Origin: Odoribacteraceae bacterium
GTDB taxonomy: Bacteria; Bacteroidota; Bacteroidia; Bacteroidales; Marinifilaceae
Direction of reading: 5' to 3'
NCBI GenBank assembly: GCA_031279175.1
Contig: JAITJA010000115.1
Span: 1 to 29,065, forward strand
DNA length: 29,065 bases
In this document: positions 1 through 6,516 of the stretch, piece after piece
Layout: each line of letters starts with the position of its first letter
Numbering within the stretch: position 1 is the first letter of the stretch
The notes under the pieces: generated by a model
Told to the model about the DNA's origin: nothing
The model's database searches: none
Seen by the model: the letters and a program-made list of their open reading frames with translations, nothing else
Position numbers and translations under genes: made by a program

Positions 1-156
1 CGGGCCACCGCTAACAAGTCCGGCGAGGGGAACGAGGGGGACGACGACGAGGGGGACGATGTAGACGACGAGGACGACGGTGACTGGGACGAGGAGGGGA
101 ACGGCAACGAGGGGGACGAGGGGAACGGCAACGGCCCCGGCAACAAGGGGGACTAG
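1..156 (+). CDS. 3' end of a gene with a long acidic Gly/Asp/Asn tail (partial)
   Basis: Frame 1 is open from the window edge to a TAG at 154-156, giving 51 residues. Almost all are Gly, Asp, Glu or Asn; after an opening RATANKSG the tail has a run of Asp/Glu and ends in GNGNGPGNKGD. The coding DNA is built from degenerate pieces of GAGGGG, GACGAG and GGCAAC, so it is a repeat-derived low-complexity tail. A rho-independent terminator follows about 35 bases later, which supports this frame and strand. Acidic, glycine-rich tails occur on some Bacteroidota HU-like DNA-binding proteins and on some surface proteins, but no folded domain is visible here, so I assign no function. A different frame gives a longer Arg/Thr-rich ORF across the terminator, which I reject. 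Confidence 0.6.
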   Translation, partial: RATANKSGEGNEGDDDEGDDVDDEDDGDWDEEGNGNEGDEGNGNGPGNKGD

Positions 157-190
157 TAACAGTAACCAGAAACACGATCAATTTGTTTCA

Positions 191-228
191 CCGGGGGCAG
201 CCGCGAGGTGCGCCCCCGGCTTTTTTTT
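191..228 (+). terminator. Rho-independent terminator after the acidic-tail gene
   Basis: CCGGGGGC (191-198) pairs perfectly with GCCCCCGG (212-219). A 13-base loop separates the arms and a run of T follows (221-228). It is a textbook intrinsic terminator for the plus-strand gene ending at 156. Confidence 0.9.
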
Positions 229-253
229 ATCCCACCCCAACGGTCGAGTGCCA

Positions 254-344
254 GCAGGGGGAAAGTGTTTTCCCCCTGCACCCCCTCCTGCCCGTGTTAC
301 GGGCTGGAAGGGGGTGCAGGGGGGGAACCATTTCCCCCCTTGCA
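254..344. repeat. Cluster of overlapping inverted repeats (REP-like)
   Basis: The word GCAGGGGGAAA occurs at 254-264, its reverse complement at 269-279, the word again in near-identical form at 316-327, and an inverted copy near 329-344. These can form mutually exclusive hairpins. The strongest runs 272-323: CCCCCTGCACCCCC pairs with GGGGGTGCAGGGGG, with an inner GCCCG/CGGGC stem around loop TGTTA. No T-run follows on either strand, so it does not look like a plain terminator. It lies between the 3' ends of two converging genes, a usual place for REP-type intergenic elements. Confidence 0.7.
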
Positions 345-352
345 GGTACTCG

Positions 353-922
353 TCAGATGAGTTGGCGGCGTTTGAGTTCCCAGAAGCAGCGGGCGGTGGC
401 TTGGATATCGGCGGCGGCGTTATGAGCTTCCTCGAAGTCGGTATTAAAGAGCTTCTGGTGCAGCTCGGAGAGGCGGGGCCACTTGTACCCGTAGCGGCCC
501 TTGATGGCGCATAGATTCGTGGATCGTTCCATCGTGCAGACCTTTCGTTTGGCTTGCATGGCGTTCGGGAGATTACAGCGGAGCAGCTCGGCGCCGATGA
601 TTTTCTCGTCGAAGGCGATGTTATGCGCCACGAGAAATACCGCGCGCTCGACCAGCTCGTTGAAATGCTGCAATACCGGTAGCAAGAGATGACCGTCGCG
701 GGTGGCCCGTTCGGTGGTGATCCCGTGGATAGTCGACGACTCCGTCGGGATCGTGAATCCGTCGGGCTTGATGATAAAATCCCCGCTGGCGAGGAGATTG
801 CCGCGCTCGTCGTGGAACAAGAACGCGAGCTGGACGAGCCTTGGCCAGTTGTCCAGGTCGGTGACGGGAGCTTTCCAGTTCAGGGGGATTCCCGTGGTCT
901 CGGTGTCAAAAAAGAGATACAT
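353..922 (-). CDS. DnaQ-like 3'-5' exonuclease (DEDDh family)
   Basis: A 189-residue single-domain exonuclease of the RNase T/DnaQ superfamily. All DEDDh motifs are visible: Exo I with D6 and E8 in FDTETTG, Exo II with N101 and D105 in AHNIAFD, and Exo III with H167 and D172 in EEAHNAAAD. Such enzymes remove nucleotides from DNA or RNA 3' ends using two metal ions. Nothing beyond the nuclease fold is present, so it is not a full polymerase III epsilon subunit and the substrate cannot be told from sequence. It is the last gene of the minus-strand run, 30 bases after the COG3014-like gene. Its partners there are envelope genes, which says little about its job. Confidence 0.88.
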   Translation of the reverse strand: MYLFFDTETTGIPLNWKAPVTDLDNWPRLVQLAFLFHDERGNLLASGDFIIKPDGFTIPTESSTIHGITTERATRDGHLLLPVLQHFNELVERAVFLVAHNIAFDEKIIGAELLRCNLPNAMQAKRKVCTMERSTNLCAIKGRYGYKWPRLSELHQKLFNTDFEEAHNAAADIQATARCFWELKRRQLI

Positions 923-952
923 GTGTCGTTGATTTAATCGTTAATACAAGAG

Positions 953-2299
953 TTATTTCATGGTTTGGAAGAGGAAGAAGCGCGTGGAGCGCCCGTTTCC
1001 CGTGAAATGCAGGCGGGTGGGGTTGGCTTGCCCGCGTGCGGGGGTGCAGTGGAGCACGATTTCGTTGTCGCCGTCGCGTAGTGGAACGCGGGCGTAGTGA
1101 ATCGCGTAAGGGAGAGTTTGCCAGTTGCGCGTGTCTGCTTGCTCGGTGGCGCTGTTGACGATACTGACGAGCGTCCCGAGCCATGGGCTTTTCTCGTTAG
1201 CGACCCATTCGATGCCTTTCTTGACGGCCAGTCGCGGTATGGCCGCGAGTAATTCGCGCGTCAGGCGGTCGCGGAGTGTTTTGATGGCGATATTGTTGAT
1301 ATTCTCGACCATTTCCAGGGGGAAGGTATTGTTGTTGGTTTCCAGCTCGGCGTTGGTGTACGCTGGTTTTCGTTCCTCGTAGCGCGGCAGCGAGAGGGAG
1401 AGCGCGCTCAGGCCGTCGCTCCCGCTCCATGGTACGGGGAAGGAGAGCCCCAGCTCGTCGTTGTAGAAGAGGGCGGATGCTTTTCCGTAGCTTGCGACGA
1501 GGTCGAGCCGCCAGCGCGTTTTGACCGGTCCCAGCCCGTTAAGCCAGAAGAATACCAGTTCGGCGGCGGGCTGTTCGGGGGCGTATTTCATGCCGAACTC
1601 ATGTTCGTAGGCATGTAGTTCGCTGGTGAATCCGTTTCGGTACGCGGAGCGGAGGAGGTCTTTCTTGAGTTGCAGGGGCGGCGCGACGCCGAACATGGTG
1701 GCGTAGTCAGACTGGTAGAGCTCGAGAGCGTTTCGGTAGGCGATGAAGGCGTTGTTGTCGTCTCCGGCGGCGTCGTTGATGAGGCCGACGAGCAGGTGGG
1801 CGAAGGCGTCGTCGCGGTAGTGGTTTTTGTGCGCGGGGTACTTGTCGTTGAGCTGGTTTAGCTTGATGTTTATTTTTCGCGTTTCGACGAGAGCACCTTC
1901 CATGTCGCCATCCGCGAGGTAGTTCATTGCCTTGTAGAAATTGATCATGATCAGCTCGAAGTCTTCCGGCCGGTATGGGAGCGCTCCTGGGTTCGAGACG
2001 AGAGATAGCGCGGATGCCATCACGTCTCGTTTTCCCGCGTCGGCGAGGATTTCGGCCTGTTCCAGCGCACGGTTGCTCGCGTCGGTGTTTCCCCTGGCGA
2101 ACTCGAGGAAGCCCCTGTTCATGTAATAGAGGATTTTGTTTTTCTTTCTTGCATGTCCCTTGCTTTTTTCCAGGGCCTTGTCGGCTTGCTCGAAATTCCC
2201 GGCGTCGAGCGCGGCGTGGAACCCGGCGGAACGCTGGTGCCACGTCGCGCACCCGGCCATCGCCATGGAGCAAGAGAGCATGAGGATGATCGCTTTCAA
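953..2299 (-). CDS. COG3014-like lipoprotein with TPR-type helical repeats
   Basis: A 448-residue predicted lipoprotein. The signal peptide ends in AMAGC (Cys17), so it should be lipid-anchored. Residues about 20-210 are helical and TPR-like (LDAGNFEQADKALEKSKG, NRGFLEFARGNTDASNRALE); the C-terminal half looks beta-rich. It resembles the uncharacterised COG3014 group, found next to LpoB-like genes in other bacteria. Here it follows an LpoB-like gene by 6 bases, so the two are probably co-expressed and may act together at the peptidoglycan or outer membrane (inference). The start is a TTG: the reading frame upstream is closed by the neighbour's TAA after two codons, and the first ATG (residue 7) would destroy the signal peptide. 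Confidence 0.75.
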   Translation of the reverse strand: MKAIILMLSCSMAMAGCATWHQRSAGFHAALDAGNFEQADKALEKSKGHARKKNKILYYMNRGFLEFARGNTDASNRALEQAEILADAGKRDVMASALSLVSNPGALPYRPEDFELIMINFYKAMNYLADGDMEGALVETRKINIKLNQLNDKYPAHKNHYRDDAFAHLLVGLINDAAGDDNNAFIAYRNALELYQSDYATMFGVAPPLQLKKDLLRSAYRNGFTSELHAYEHEFGMKYAPEQPAAELVFFWLNGLGPVKTRWRLDLVASYGKASALFYNDELGLSFPVPWSGSDGLSALSLSLPRYEERKPAYTNAELETNNNTFPLEMVENINNIAIKTLRDRLTRELLAAIPRLAVKKGIEWVANEKSPWLGTLVSIVNSATEQADTRNWQTLPYAIHYARVPLRDGDNEIVLHCTPARGQANPTRLHFTGNGRSTRFFLFQTMK

Positions 2300-2305
2300 T
2301 GGGTT

Positions 2306-2902
2306 TTAGCGGTTGATGGTCTTTTTGATTTTCTGGTCGCCGATCCAGACGATTTCGTTTGTCTCGATGTTCGTGAGCTGGAGGTCTACCTGGTAGAAGA
2401 CGACGCGGTCTCTCTTGTAGACGTCGACGATGCTGTTGATTGTTCCCTGTAGGATAAAGTCCGCGCCGAGCTCGCGTCCCCATTTCTTGATGGTTTCCGG
2501 CGCGGCGAAGTCTTGCTGTCCGGCCCGTTCCCGTCTCAGGTCGTTTCGTTTTTCCCCGGCGACGACGAGCCGTATGTTCCCGTCGGCGACGATTGCTTTT
2601 TCGATGTCCCCGATGAAGGTGGCGGCGTTGATGTGCTCGTGGCTTTTGTTTTCGATCAGTCCGACGACGATGACGGGGCGCCTCCCGGGCGTTTGTTTCG
2701 CGAACTCCGCGTTCCATCTCCCGGAGAACATTTCCCCGGTCATCGTGTTGGCGACGAGCCTTGAGTCGGTGTCGTTCCATCTCCCGCTCAGGTCAATGAC
2801 CGCGTCAGGATTTACTCTCGTTACTGTTCTGGCGCATCCCCCGGCGAGGAGGAGGGCGGCGAGGAGAGTCGTCCCCGCGAATAGCTGTTTCATGTGTTTC
2901 AT
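2306..2902 (-). CDS. LpoB-like penicillin-binding-protein activator lipoprotein
   Basis: A 198-residue lipoprotein with signal peptide and lipobox LAGGC (Cys23). The mature region carries the family signature DLSGRWNDTDSRLVANTM (about 37-54), a central PVIVVGLIENKSHEHI segment and a C-terminal strand region ending EIVWIGDQKIKKTINR. In Escherichia coli LpoB reaches from the outer membrane to activate the peptidoglycan synthase PBP1b. Whether this homologue does the same is unknown, since the Bacteroidota synthases differ. It sits between a DUF1460 amidase-like gene (18 bases upstream) and the COG3014-like lipoprotein, consistent with cell-wall work. A second Met at residue 4 is an alternative start and would keep the signal peptide. 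Confidence 0.85.
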   Translation of the reverse strand: MKHMKQLFAGTTLLAALLLAGGCARTVTRVNPDAVIDLSGRWNDTDSRLVANTMTGEMFSGRWNAEFAKQTPGRRPVIVVGLIENKSHEHINAATFIGDIEKAIVADGNIRLVVAGEKRNDLRRERAGQQDFAAPETIKKWGRELGADFILQGTINSIVDVYKRDRVVFYQVDLQLTNIETNEIVWIGDQKIKKTINR

Positions 2903-2920
2903 GTTTATTTATTTATGGTG

Positions 2921-3757
2921 TTACTCTATTATTCTCCCGGTGATGATCCCGGCGTGAGCCCGGACGCGCGCGAGGTAGTCGCCCAGTGGTACCGTGGTGA
3001 TGACGACGGCTCGGGCGTCGCTGGAGGCGTGCAGGAGGTAGATGGTATTGTCGCGTTCGAGCGCGAAGCCGAGGTGCGCGGCGTCCAGCCCCTCTCGCGT
3101 GGTGGTGATCAGGATGACGTCCCCGTCGCGCAATTGCCCGGCGTTGGGCTGTACGCGATCCTTGGGGAGGTGTTGTTTCGTCCTGGCGTTGATTTGCTTC
3201 TCGATGGCGAGGAGGCGATCTCGCAGGGCGGCGTCTTTCGCGGCGGCGGGGTGGTGTCGCGCGAGGTGGTTGACCTTGTTGGTGAAGGGGATGTTTTCCT
3301 GTCGCGCGATTTCTTTCAGGATGCCTTGCCGCTGCATCTCGAAGAGCCAGTCGGTGGAATAGTGCAGGCGCGAGGCGAGGTCGATGATCTTCCCGTCGCG
3401 GTACCGGACGCGGCGCAGGTTGTCGAGGAAGCGGTCAACGGGGTCGGCGCTGGAGGGGAGTAACGCGAGTGCCAGCACGTTGTCAACGAACGTGACGCAG
3501 TCCATTTCCCTCAGGTTGACGACGAGTTGCTCTGTTTCGTTTTCGTCGAGCGTGCCGGCGCGGTAAGGTGTTCCGAGGAAAAAGAGGGCGGTTTCGACGA
3601 CGCGGCGGTGCAGTGGTAACGTGTCGATGCGCCTCGCCCGCGCGTGTTCGAGGTAACGCTCCAGGATGACGCGATCTTCCCCGGAGAGGGACGCGGTATC
3701 CCCACCGCGACATTGTAGCGCGGCCATGGCGACGAGTAGCGCGATGATAGGTTTCAT
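2921..3757 (-). CDS. DUF1460 family NlpC/P60-like cell-wall amidase
   Basis: A 278-residue secreted protein of the DUF1460 (PF07313) family, which has a cysteine-peptidase fold and is described as N-acetylmuramoyl-L-alanine amidase-like. The likely nucleophile is Cys87 in REMDCVTFVDN, where the neighbouring D and FVDN match the family. The probable catalytic His is H228 in DAAHLGFAL, and IYLLHASS (H243) is a further conserved block. The first ~20 residues form a signal peptide; Cys16 has Gln before it, so it is not a good lipobox. Its ATG directly abuts the pheS stop (TAAATG), indicating translational coupling. The expected role is trimming or recycling peptidoglycan stem peptides in the periplasm. 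Confidence 0.87.
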   Translation of the reverse strand: MKPIIALLVAMAALQCRGGDTASLSGEDRVILERYLEHARARRIDTLPLHRRVVETALFFLGTPYRAGTLDENETEQLVVNLREMDCVTFVDNVLALALLPSSADPVDRFLDNLRRVRYRDGKIIDLASRLHYSTDWLFEMQRQGILKEIARQENIPFTNKVNHLARHHPAAAKDAALRDRLLAIEKQINARTKQHLPKDRVQPNAGQLRDGDVILITTTREGLDAAHLGFALERDNTIYLLHASSDARAVVITTVPLGDYLARVRAHAGIITGRIIE

Positions 3758-4780
3758 TTAGAACCCGGCGGCGGTGAATTGTTCGAGGAAGCGGACGTCG
3801 TTTTCGAAGAATAGCCTGAGGTCGCGGATGCCGTGTTTCAACATGGCGACGCGTTCGACGCCCATCCCGAGGGCGAAGCCGGAGTAGATTTCCTTGTCGA
3901 TGCCGTTTAGGTCGAGCACGTTTGGGTCTACTAACCCGCATCCCATGATTTCGAGCCAGCCAGTACCCTTGCACACGTTGCAGCCCTTTCCTCCACAGAG
4001 CGAGCACGAGACGTCCATCTCCGCCGACGGCTCGGTGAAAGGGAAAAAGGATGGGCGCAGGCGGACGCGGGTCTCCGGCCCGAAGAATTCGCGGGCGAAG
4101 AAGTCTAGCGTCTGCCTCAGGTCGGCGAAAGAGACGTCTTTGTCGATGTATAAGGCCTCGATCTGGTGGAAGATGCAGTGCGCCCGCGCGGAGATGGCCT
4201 CGTTGCGGAAGACGCGCCCGGGGGTGACGAGGCGAAGGGGGAGGGAGTGGTTTTCCATGTCTCTCACCTGCACGGAGGAGGTGTGGGTGTGCAGGAGGAT
4301 GTCCGGCGACTTTCTTATAAAGAAGGTGTCTTGCATGTCCCTGGCAGGGTGCTCCTCCGGGAAGTTGAGGGCGGAGAAATTGTGCCAGTCGTCCTCGATC
4401 TCCGGGCCTTCCGAGACGGAGAAACCCATCCTGGCGAAGATGTCAAGGATCTCGTTCCTGACGAGCGATAGTGGATGACGACTCCCCGGGCGCGCGGGGA
4501 AACCGGGCTTCGAGAGGTCGACGCGTTCTCTGGGCTCGTCGTTTTCCTCGAAGTTCGCGTTCATCTTGTCGAGTTTCTCCCTTGTCTTCGTTTTGAGTTC
4601 GTTGAGCGCTTGCCCGACGGCCTTTTTTGCCTCCACCGGGACGTGTTTGAACTCTTCGAAGAGGGAGGTGATGACGCCTTTCTTCCCGAGGTAGTTCACG
4701 CGGAATTGTTCTATCTCTGCCCGCGACGCGACCCGAAAGGCGTCGATCTCTGCCAGGAGTTGTTGGATTTTCTCTACCAT
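3758..4780 (-). CDS. pheS: Phenylalanine-tRNA ligase alpha subunit
   Basis: A 340-residue class II aminoacyl-tRNA synthetase subunit; with PheT (not in this window) it charges tRNA-Phe. An N-terminal coiled coil (about 1-90) is followed by the catalytic core with the HPLSLVRNEI segment, the motif 2 region (TPGRVFRNEAISARAHCIFHQ) and a C-terminal GMGVERVAMLKHGI motif 3. The core holds a Cys-rich insert, CSLCGGKGCNVC, seen in a subset of bacterial PheS. I start it at the ATG 4778-4780 (MVEKIQQLL). The frame stays open 64 codons further upstream, but that stretch reads through the promoter region and has no family resemblance. It heads the minus-strand run, so the downstream envelope genes may share its transcript. 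Confidence 0.96.
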   Translation of the reverse strand: MVEKIQQLLAEIDAFRVASRAEIEQFRVNYLGKKGVITSLFEEFKHVPVEAKKAVGQALNELKTKTREKLDKMNANFEENDEPRERVDLSKPGFPARPGSRHPLSLVRNEILDIFARMGFSVSEGPEIEDDWHNFSALNFPEEHPARDMQDTFFIRKSPDILLHTHTSSVQVRDMENHSLPLRLVTPGRVFRNEAISARAHCIFHQIEALYIDKDVSFADLRQTLDFFAREFFGPETRVRLRPSFFPFTEPSAEMDVSCSLCGGKGCNVCKGTGWLEIMGCGLVDPNVLDLNGIDKEIYSGFALGMGVERVAMLKHGIRDLRLFFENDVRFLEQFTAAGF

Positions 4781-4802
4781 GATTGCTCGTTTTGAATTGA
4801 CG

Positions 4803-4810
4803 CGAATATA
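4803..4810 (-). promoter_or_regulatory. Candidate -7 box for the pheS run
   Basis: Reading the minus strand, TATATTCG lies 22 bases before the pheS ATG. It matches the Bacteroidota -7 consensus TAnnTTTG at all but one position. I see no clear TTG at the -33 spacing, so support comes from position and from the same octamer upstream of rarA and of the repeat locus. Confidence 0.45.
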
Positions 4811-4909
4811 CACGAAAATTCTAAACAGGAGAGGGCAGATGTTTTGACGGGGAGACGGTAGGCAATTCGTCCGGGGAAAAGAAAAAACGCGGGGGAAAGG
4901 GGTTGGGGC

Positions 4910-4940
4910 TTGTCTGGTGTGTCGTATCGGACTACATTCG
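4910..4940 (+). promoter_or_regulatory. Promoter of the leucine-rich-repeat gene (TTG-N20-TACATTCG)
   Basis: TTG at 4910-4912 and TACATTCG at 4933-4940 are 20 bases apart, matching the Bacteroidota -33/-7 layout. Transcription would begin near 4945, which excludes the upstream TTG (4910) as a start codon and puts translation at ATG 4964 or 4973. Confidence 0.6.
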
Positions 4941-4963
4941 CGCAGGATCAAATCCCACGTAAA

Positions 4964-6079
4964 ATGGATCACATGGACGATTTTAAAAGATCAAGGGCGG
5001 GGGAGCACTTCACCGCTCCCGCGACGCCCGATAATAGGCAGCCGGGAAGATCCCCGCGGAAGAAGTCGCCTGTCTACGCGTTTTCCGAGGATAATGCTGT
5101 TCTCACGCTCTTTTCGCGCTTTCCCCGCGACAAGAATCTCGAGGGGCTGAATAGTGTCCGCGTCCCGGAACTCGCCGATGTCGCCGCCTCCGTGACAACG
5201 CTCGTGATCGAGGGGAGCGATGTCACGGAGGCCCAGGTGTACGGGATAAAAAGTATAAGGGATGACCTGCTTACCGGTTTGTCCCGCGTCTCGTTGCCGG
5301 ATTTCACGGGGGAGATCCCGAAGGATGCCTTTGCCAAGACTCCTTTTTTCAATATTAACGCGTGGCTGGAGTATTTCTCGGCTCCACTGGCAAGTGGTGT
5401 CGGGAAGAACGCGTTCCGACGTTGCGAGCGCCTGGCCACGGTCGATATATCTTCCGCGACGACGATCAGGTACAACGCGTTCTATTATTGCACGGCCTTG
5501 ATCAATATTCACCTGCCAGCCGCGGAGACGATCGGGTACAACGCGTTCGGCTATTGTACGGCCTTGACCAACGTCTCCCTGCCGGTCGCGGAGACGATCT
5601 GGTACAACGCGTTCTGTTATTGCACGGCCTTGATCAATGTTCACCTGCCAGTCGCGGAGACGATCGAGGAGAACGCGTTCGGCTATTGTTCGGCTTTGAC
5701 CAATGTCTCCCTGCCAGTCGCGGAAACGATCGGGTACAACGCGTTCTGTTATTGCACGACCCTGACTAACGTTCATTTGCCGGTCGCGAAAACCATCAAG
5801 TATGAAGCGTTCTGTAATTGCCCCGCCTTGACCGACGTTTATCTGCCGGCCGCGAGAATTATTGAGACCTACGCGTTTTCCGATTGCGGGAAAATAAGCG
5901 TCTTGAAACTCGGTTGCCCGGGAGTAATTACCCTGGAGACAAGTATGTTCGGGGAAGATGAGGATAGCGTGGCAAGTAAGGTAGATCTTTACCTCCACCC
6001 GTCGCGAATCCCGTCCAGCGGCACCGCGTATGGAGGCTACACGTGGAAGAGTATATCTCCTTACGTGCCGGAGCCATGA
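4964..6079 (+). CDS. BspA-type leucine-rich repeat protein without a signal peptide
   Basis: A 371-residue protein starting MDHMDDFKRS. After a ~120-residue N-terminal region it carries eight 22-residue repeats of the BspA/LRR_5 type, core NAFGYCTALTNVSLPVAETI, from about residue 145 to 320, then a short C-terminal cap (VDLYLHPSRIP...). BspA-like repeats usually mediate surface binding in Bacteroidota and are normally exported. Here there is no signal peptide, lipobox or sorting tail, so it is either cytoplasmic or has lost an exported N-terminus. The strong promoter just upstream argues against a random fragment. Codon use is GC-rich like its neighbours. The second ATG (4973) is an alternative start. 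The minus strand is also open over this region; I treat that as a repeat artefact. Confidence 0.78.
   Translation: MDHMDDFKRSRAGEHFTAPATPDNRQPGRSPRKKSPVYAFSEDNAVLTLFSRFPRDKNLEGLNSVRVPELADVAASVTTLVIEGSDVTEAQVYGIKSIRDDLLTGLSRVSLPDFTGEIPKDAFAKTPFFNINAWLEYFSAPLASGVGKNAFRRCERLATVDISSATTIRYNAFYYCTALINIHLPAAETIGYNAFGYCTALTNVSLPVAETIWYNAFCYCTALINVHLPVAETIEENAFGYCSALTNVSLPVAETIGYNAFCYCTTLTNVHLPVAKTIKYEAFCNCPALTDVYLPAARIIETYAFSDCGKISVLKLGCPGVITLETSMFGEDEDSVASKVDLYLHPSRIPSSGTAYGGYTWKSISPYVPEP
5396..5923 (+). repeat. 66-bp tandem repeat encoding 22-residue LRR units
   Basis: Eight in-frame copies of 66 bp; the unit beginning TI(x)YNAF starts at 5462, 5528, 5594, 5660, 5726, 5792 and 5858, preceded by a more diverged unit from 5396. 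Odd units carry INIHLP/INVHLP/TNVHLP and the even units at 5528 and 5660 carry TNVSLP. The true recent unit of expansion therefore seems to be a 132-bp pair. Confidence 0.9.
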
Positions 6080-6242
6080 AAAAAGAAAGCCATACCATGA
6101 GGAGATCTCAAATGTTGAGATGCCTCGCGTGGATCGTACCCGTACTTGAAAAGGATATTATAAGGTGTCTTGTTCGTGATCCGGCTGCAAGAGGGGTATT
6201 TGCCCGTGTGGATCAGCACCCTCTCTCCCTGCTGTTTAGTCA

Positions 6243-6276
6243 TAAAAAAAATAAGGGACGATTCACATCGTCCCTT
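6243..6276 (-). terminator. Rho-independent terminator of the candidate small RNA
   Basis: On the minus strand AAGGGACGAT pairs with ATCGTCCCTT around a 4-base loop, directly followed by ATTTTTTTTA. This is a strong intrinsic terminator on that strand. Its only plausible source is the promoter at 6348-6355. Confidence 0.85.
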
Positions 6277-6342
6277 ACGATTGCATTACTAACTACTAAC
6301 CTAAACCATACAAACTTATGAAAAATCTCTAATTGTTTTTAC
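6243..6342 (-). ncRNA. Candidate ~100-nt small RNA with its own promoter and terminator
   Basis: On the minus strand a perfect Bacteroidota -7 box, TACCTTTG (6355 to 6348), is followed about 70 bases on by a perfect 10-bp stem with a 4-base loop (6276 to 6253) and then eight T. The transcript would run from about 6342 to 6243, roughly 100 nt. The body has no ORF of useful length. The -33 element is weak: the nearest TTG is 22 bases above the -7 box. I do not recognise the family and may be missing a known one. It could also be a terminated leader of something shorter than I can detect. Confidence 0.5.
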
Positions 6343-6347
6343 TGGGA

Positions 6348-6355
6348 CAAAGGTA
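6348..6355 (-). promoter_or_regulatory. -7 box TACCTTTG for the candidate small RNA
   Basis: Read on the minus strand, TACCTTTG fits TAnnTTTG exactly. Just upstream is GGGACTTTTCCC (6365-6376), a short dyad that might be a regulator site or chance. Confidence 0.5.
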
Positions 6356-6516
6356 ATGTCAGTAGGGAAAAGTCCCGCAATCATTCATGTTAATAAACAC
6401 TATCGTGGTAGTTAATGATAATTAAAACGCGGGATTCACTGATTAATTCGTATTTTAGACGGCCAAGAACTGAATTTTATGTTGTAATTTTAAGCAATAG
6501 AAAAACATAACCAAGT

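Larger units (their letters stand above)
6080..6516. other. AT-rich intergenic region with hairpins and a candidate small RNA
   Basis: 437 bases without a convincing protein gene, clearly richer in A+T than the surroundings from about 6240 on. Downstream of the LRR gene is a hairpin, ATCTCAA (6105-6111) with TTGAGAT (6115-6121), without a T-run. Then comes the minus-strand terminator and RNA candidate described separately, and an AT-rich leader to cysQ. Two short ORFs (6043-6321 plus, 6061-6243 minus) have no recognisable homology, and I do not call them. Confidence 0.6.

Noticed and set aside
80..514. 144-residue plus-strand ORF with RGTATRGT repeats
   Set aside because: It runs through a strong terminator and the inverted-repeat cluster and is antisense to the exonuclease; frame 1 over the first 156 bases is far more plausible.
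1707..2780. 357-residue Arg-rich ORF on the same strand as the lipoprotein genes in another frame
   Set aside because: It overlaps two well-supported lipoprotein genes and is composed almost wholly of Arg, His, Gln and Pro codons, typical of a frame-shifted shadow.
4781..4972. 64-residue N-terminal extension of PheS
   Set aside because: It crosses the predicted pheS promoter and has no counterpart in the family; the start MVEKIQQLL fits.
4991..5998. 335-residue ORF antisense to the LRR gene
   Set aside because: Its repeats mirror the 66-bp repeats of the sense gene, and no promoter or known family supports it.
6061..6243. 60-residue minus-strand ORF starting just after the small-RNA terminator
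   Set aside because: No recognisable family, overlaps the LRR gene's end, and would need read-through of a strong terminator. It remains a faint possibility as a gene controlled by attenuation.
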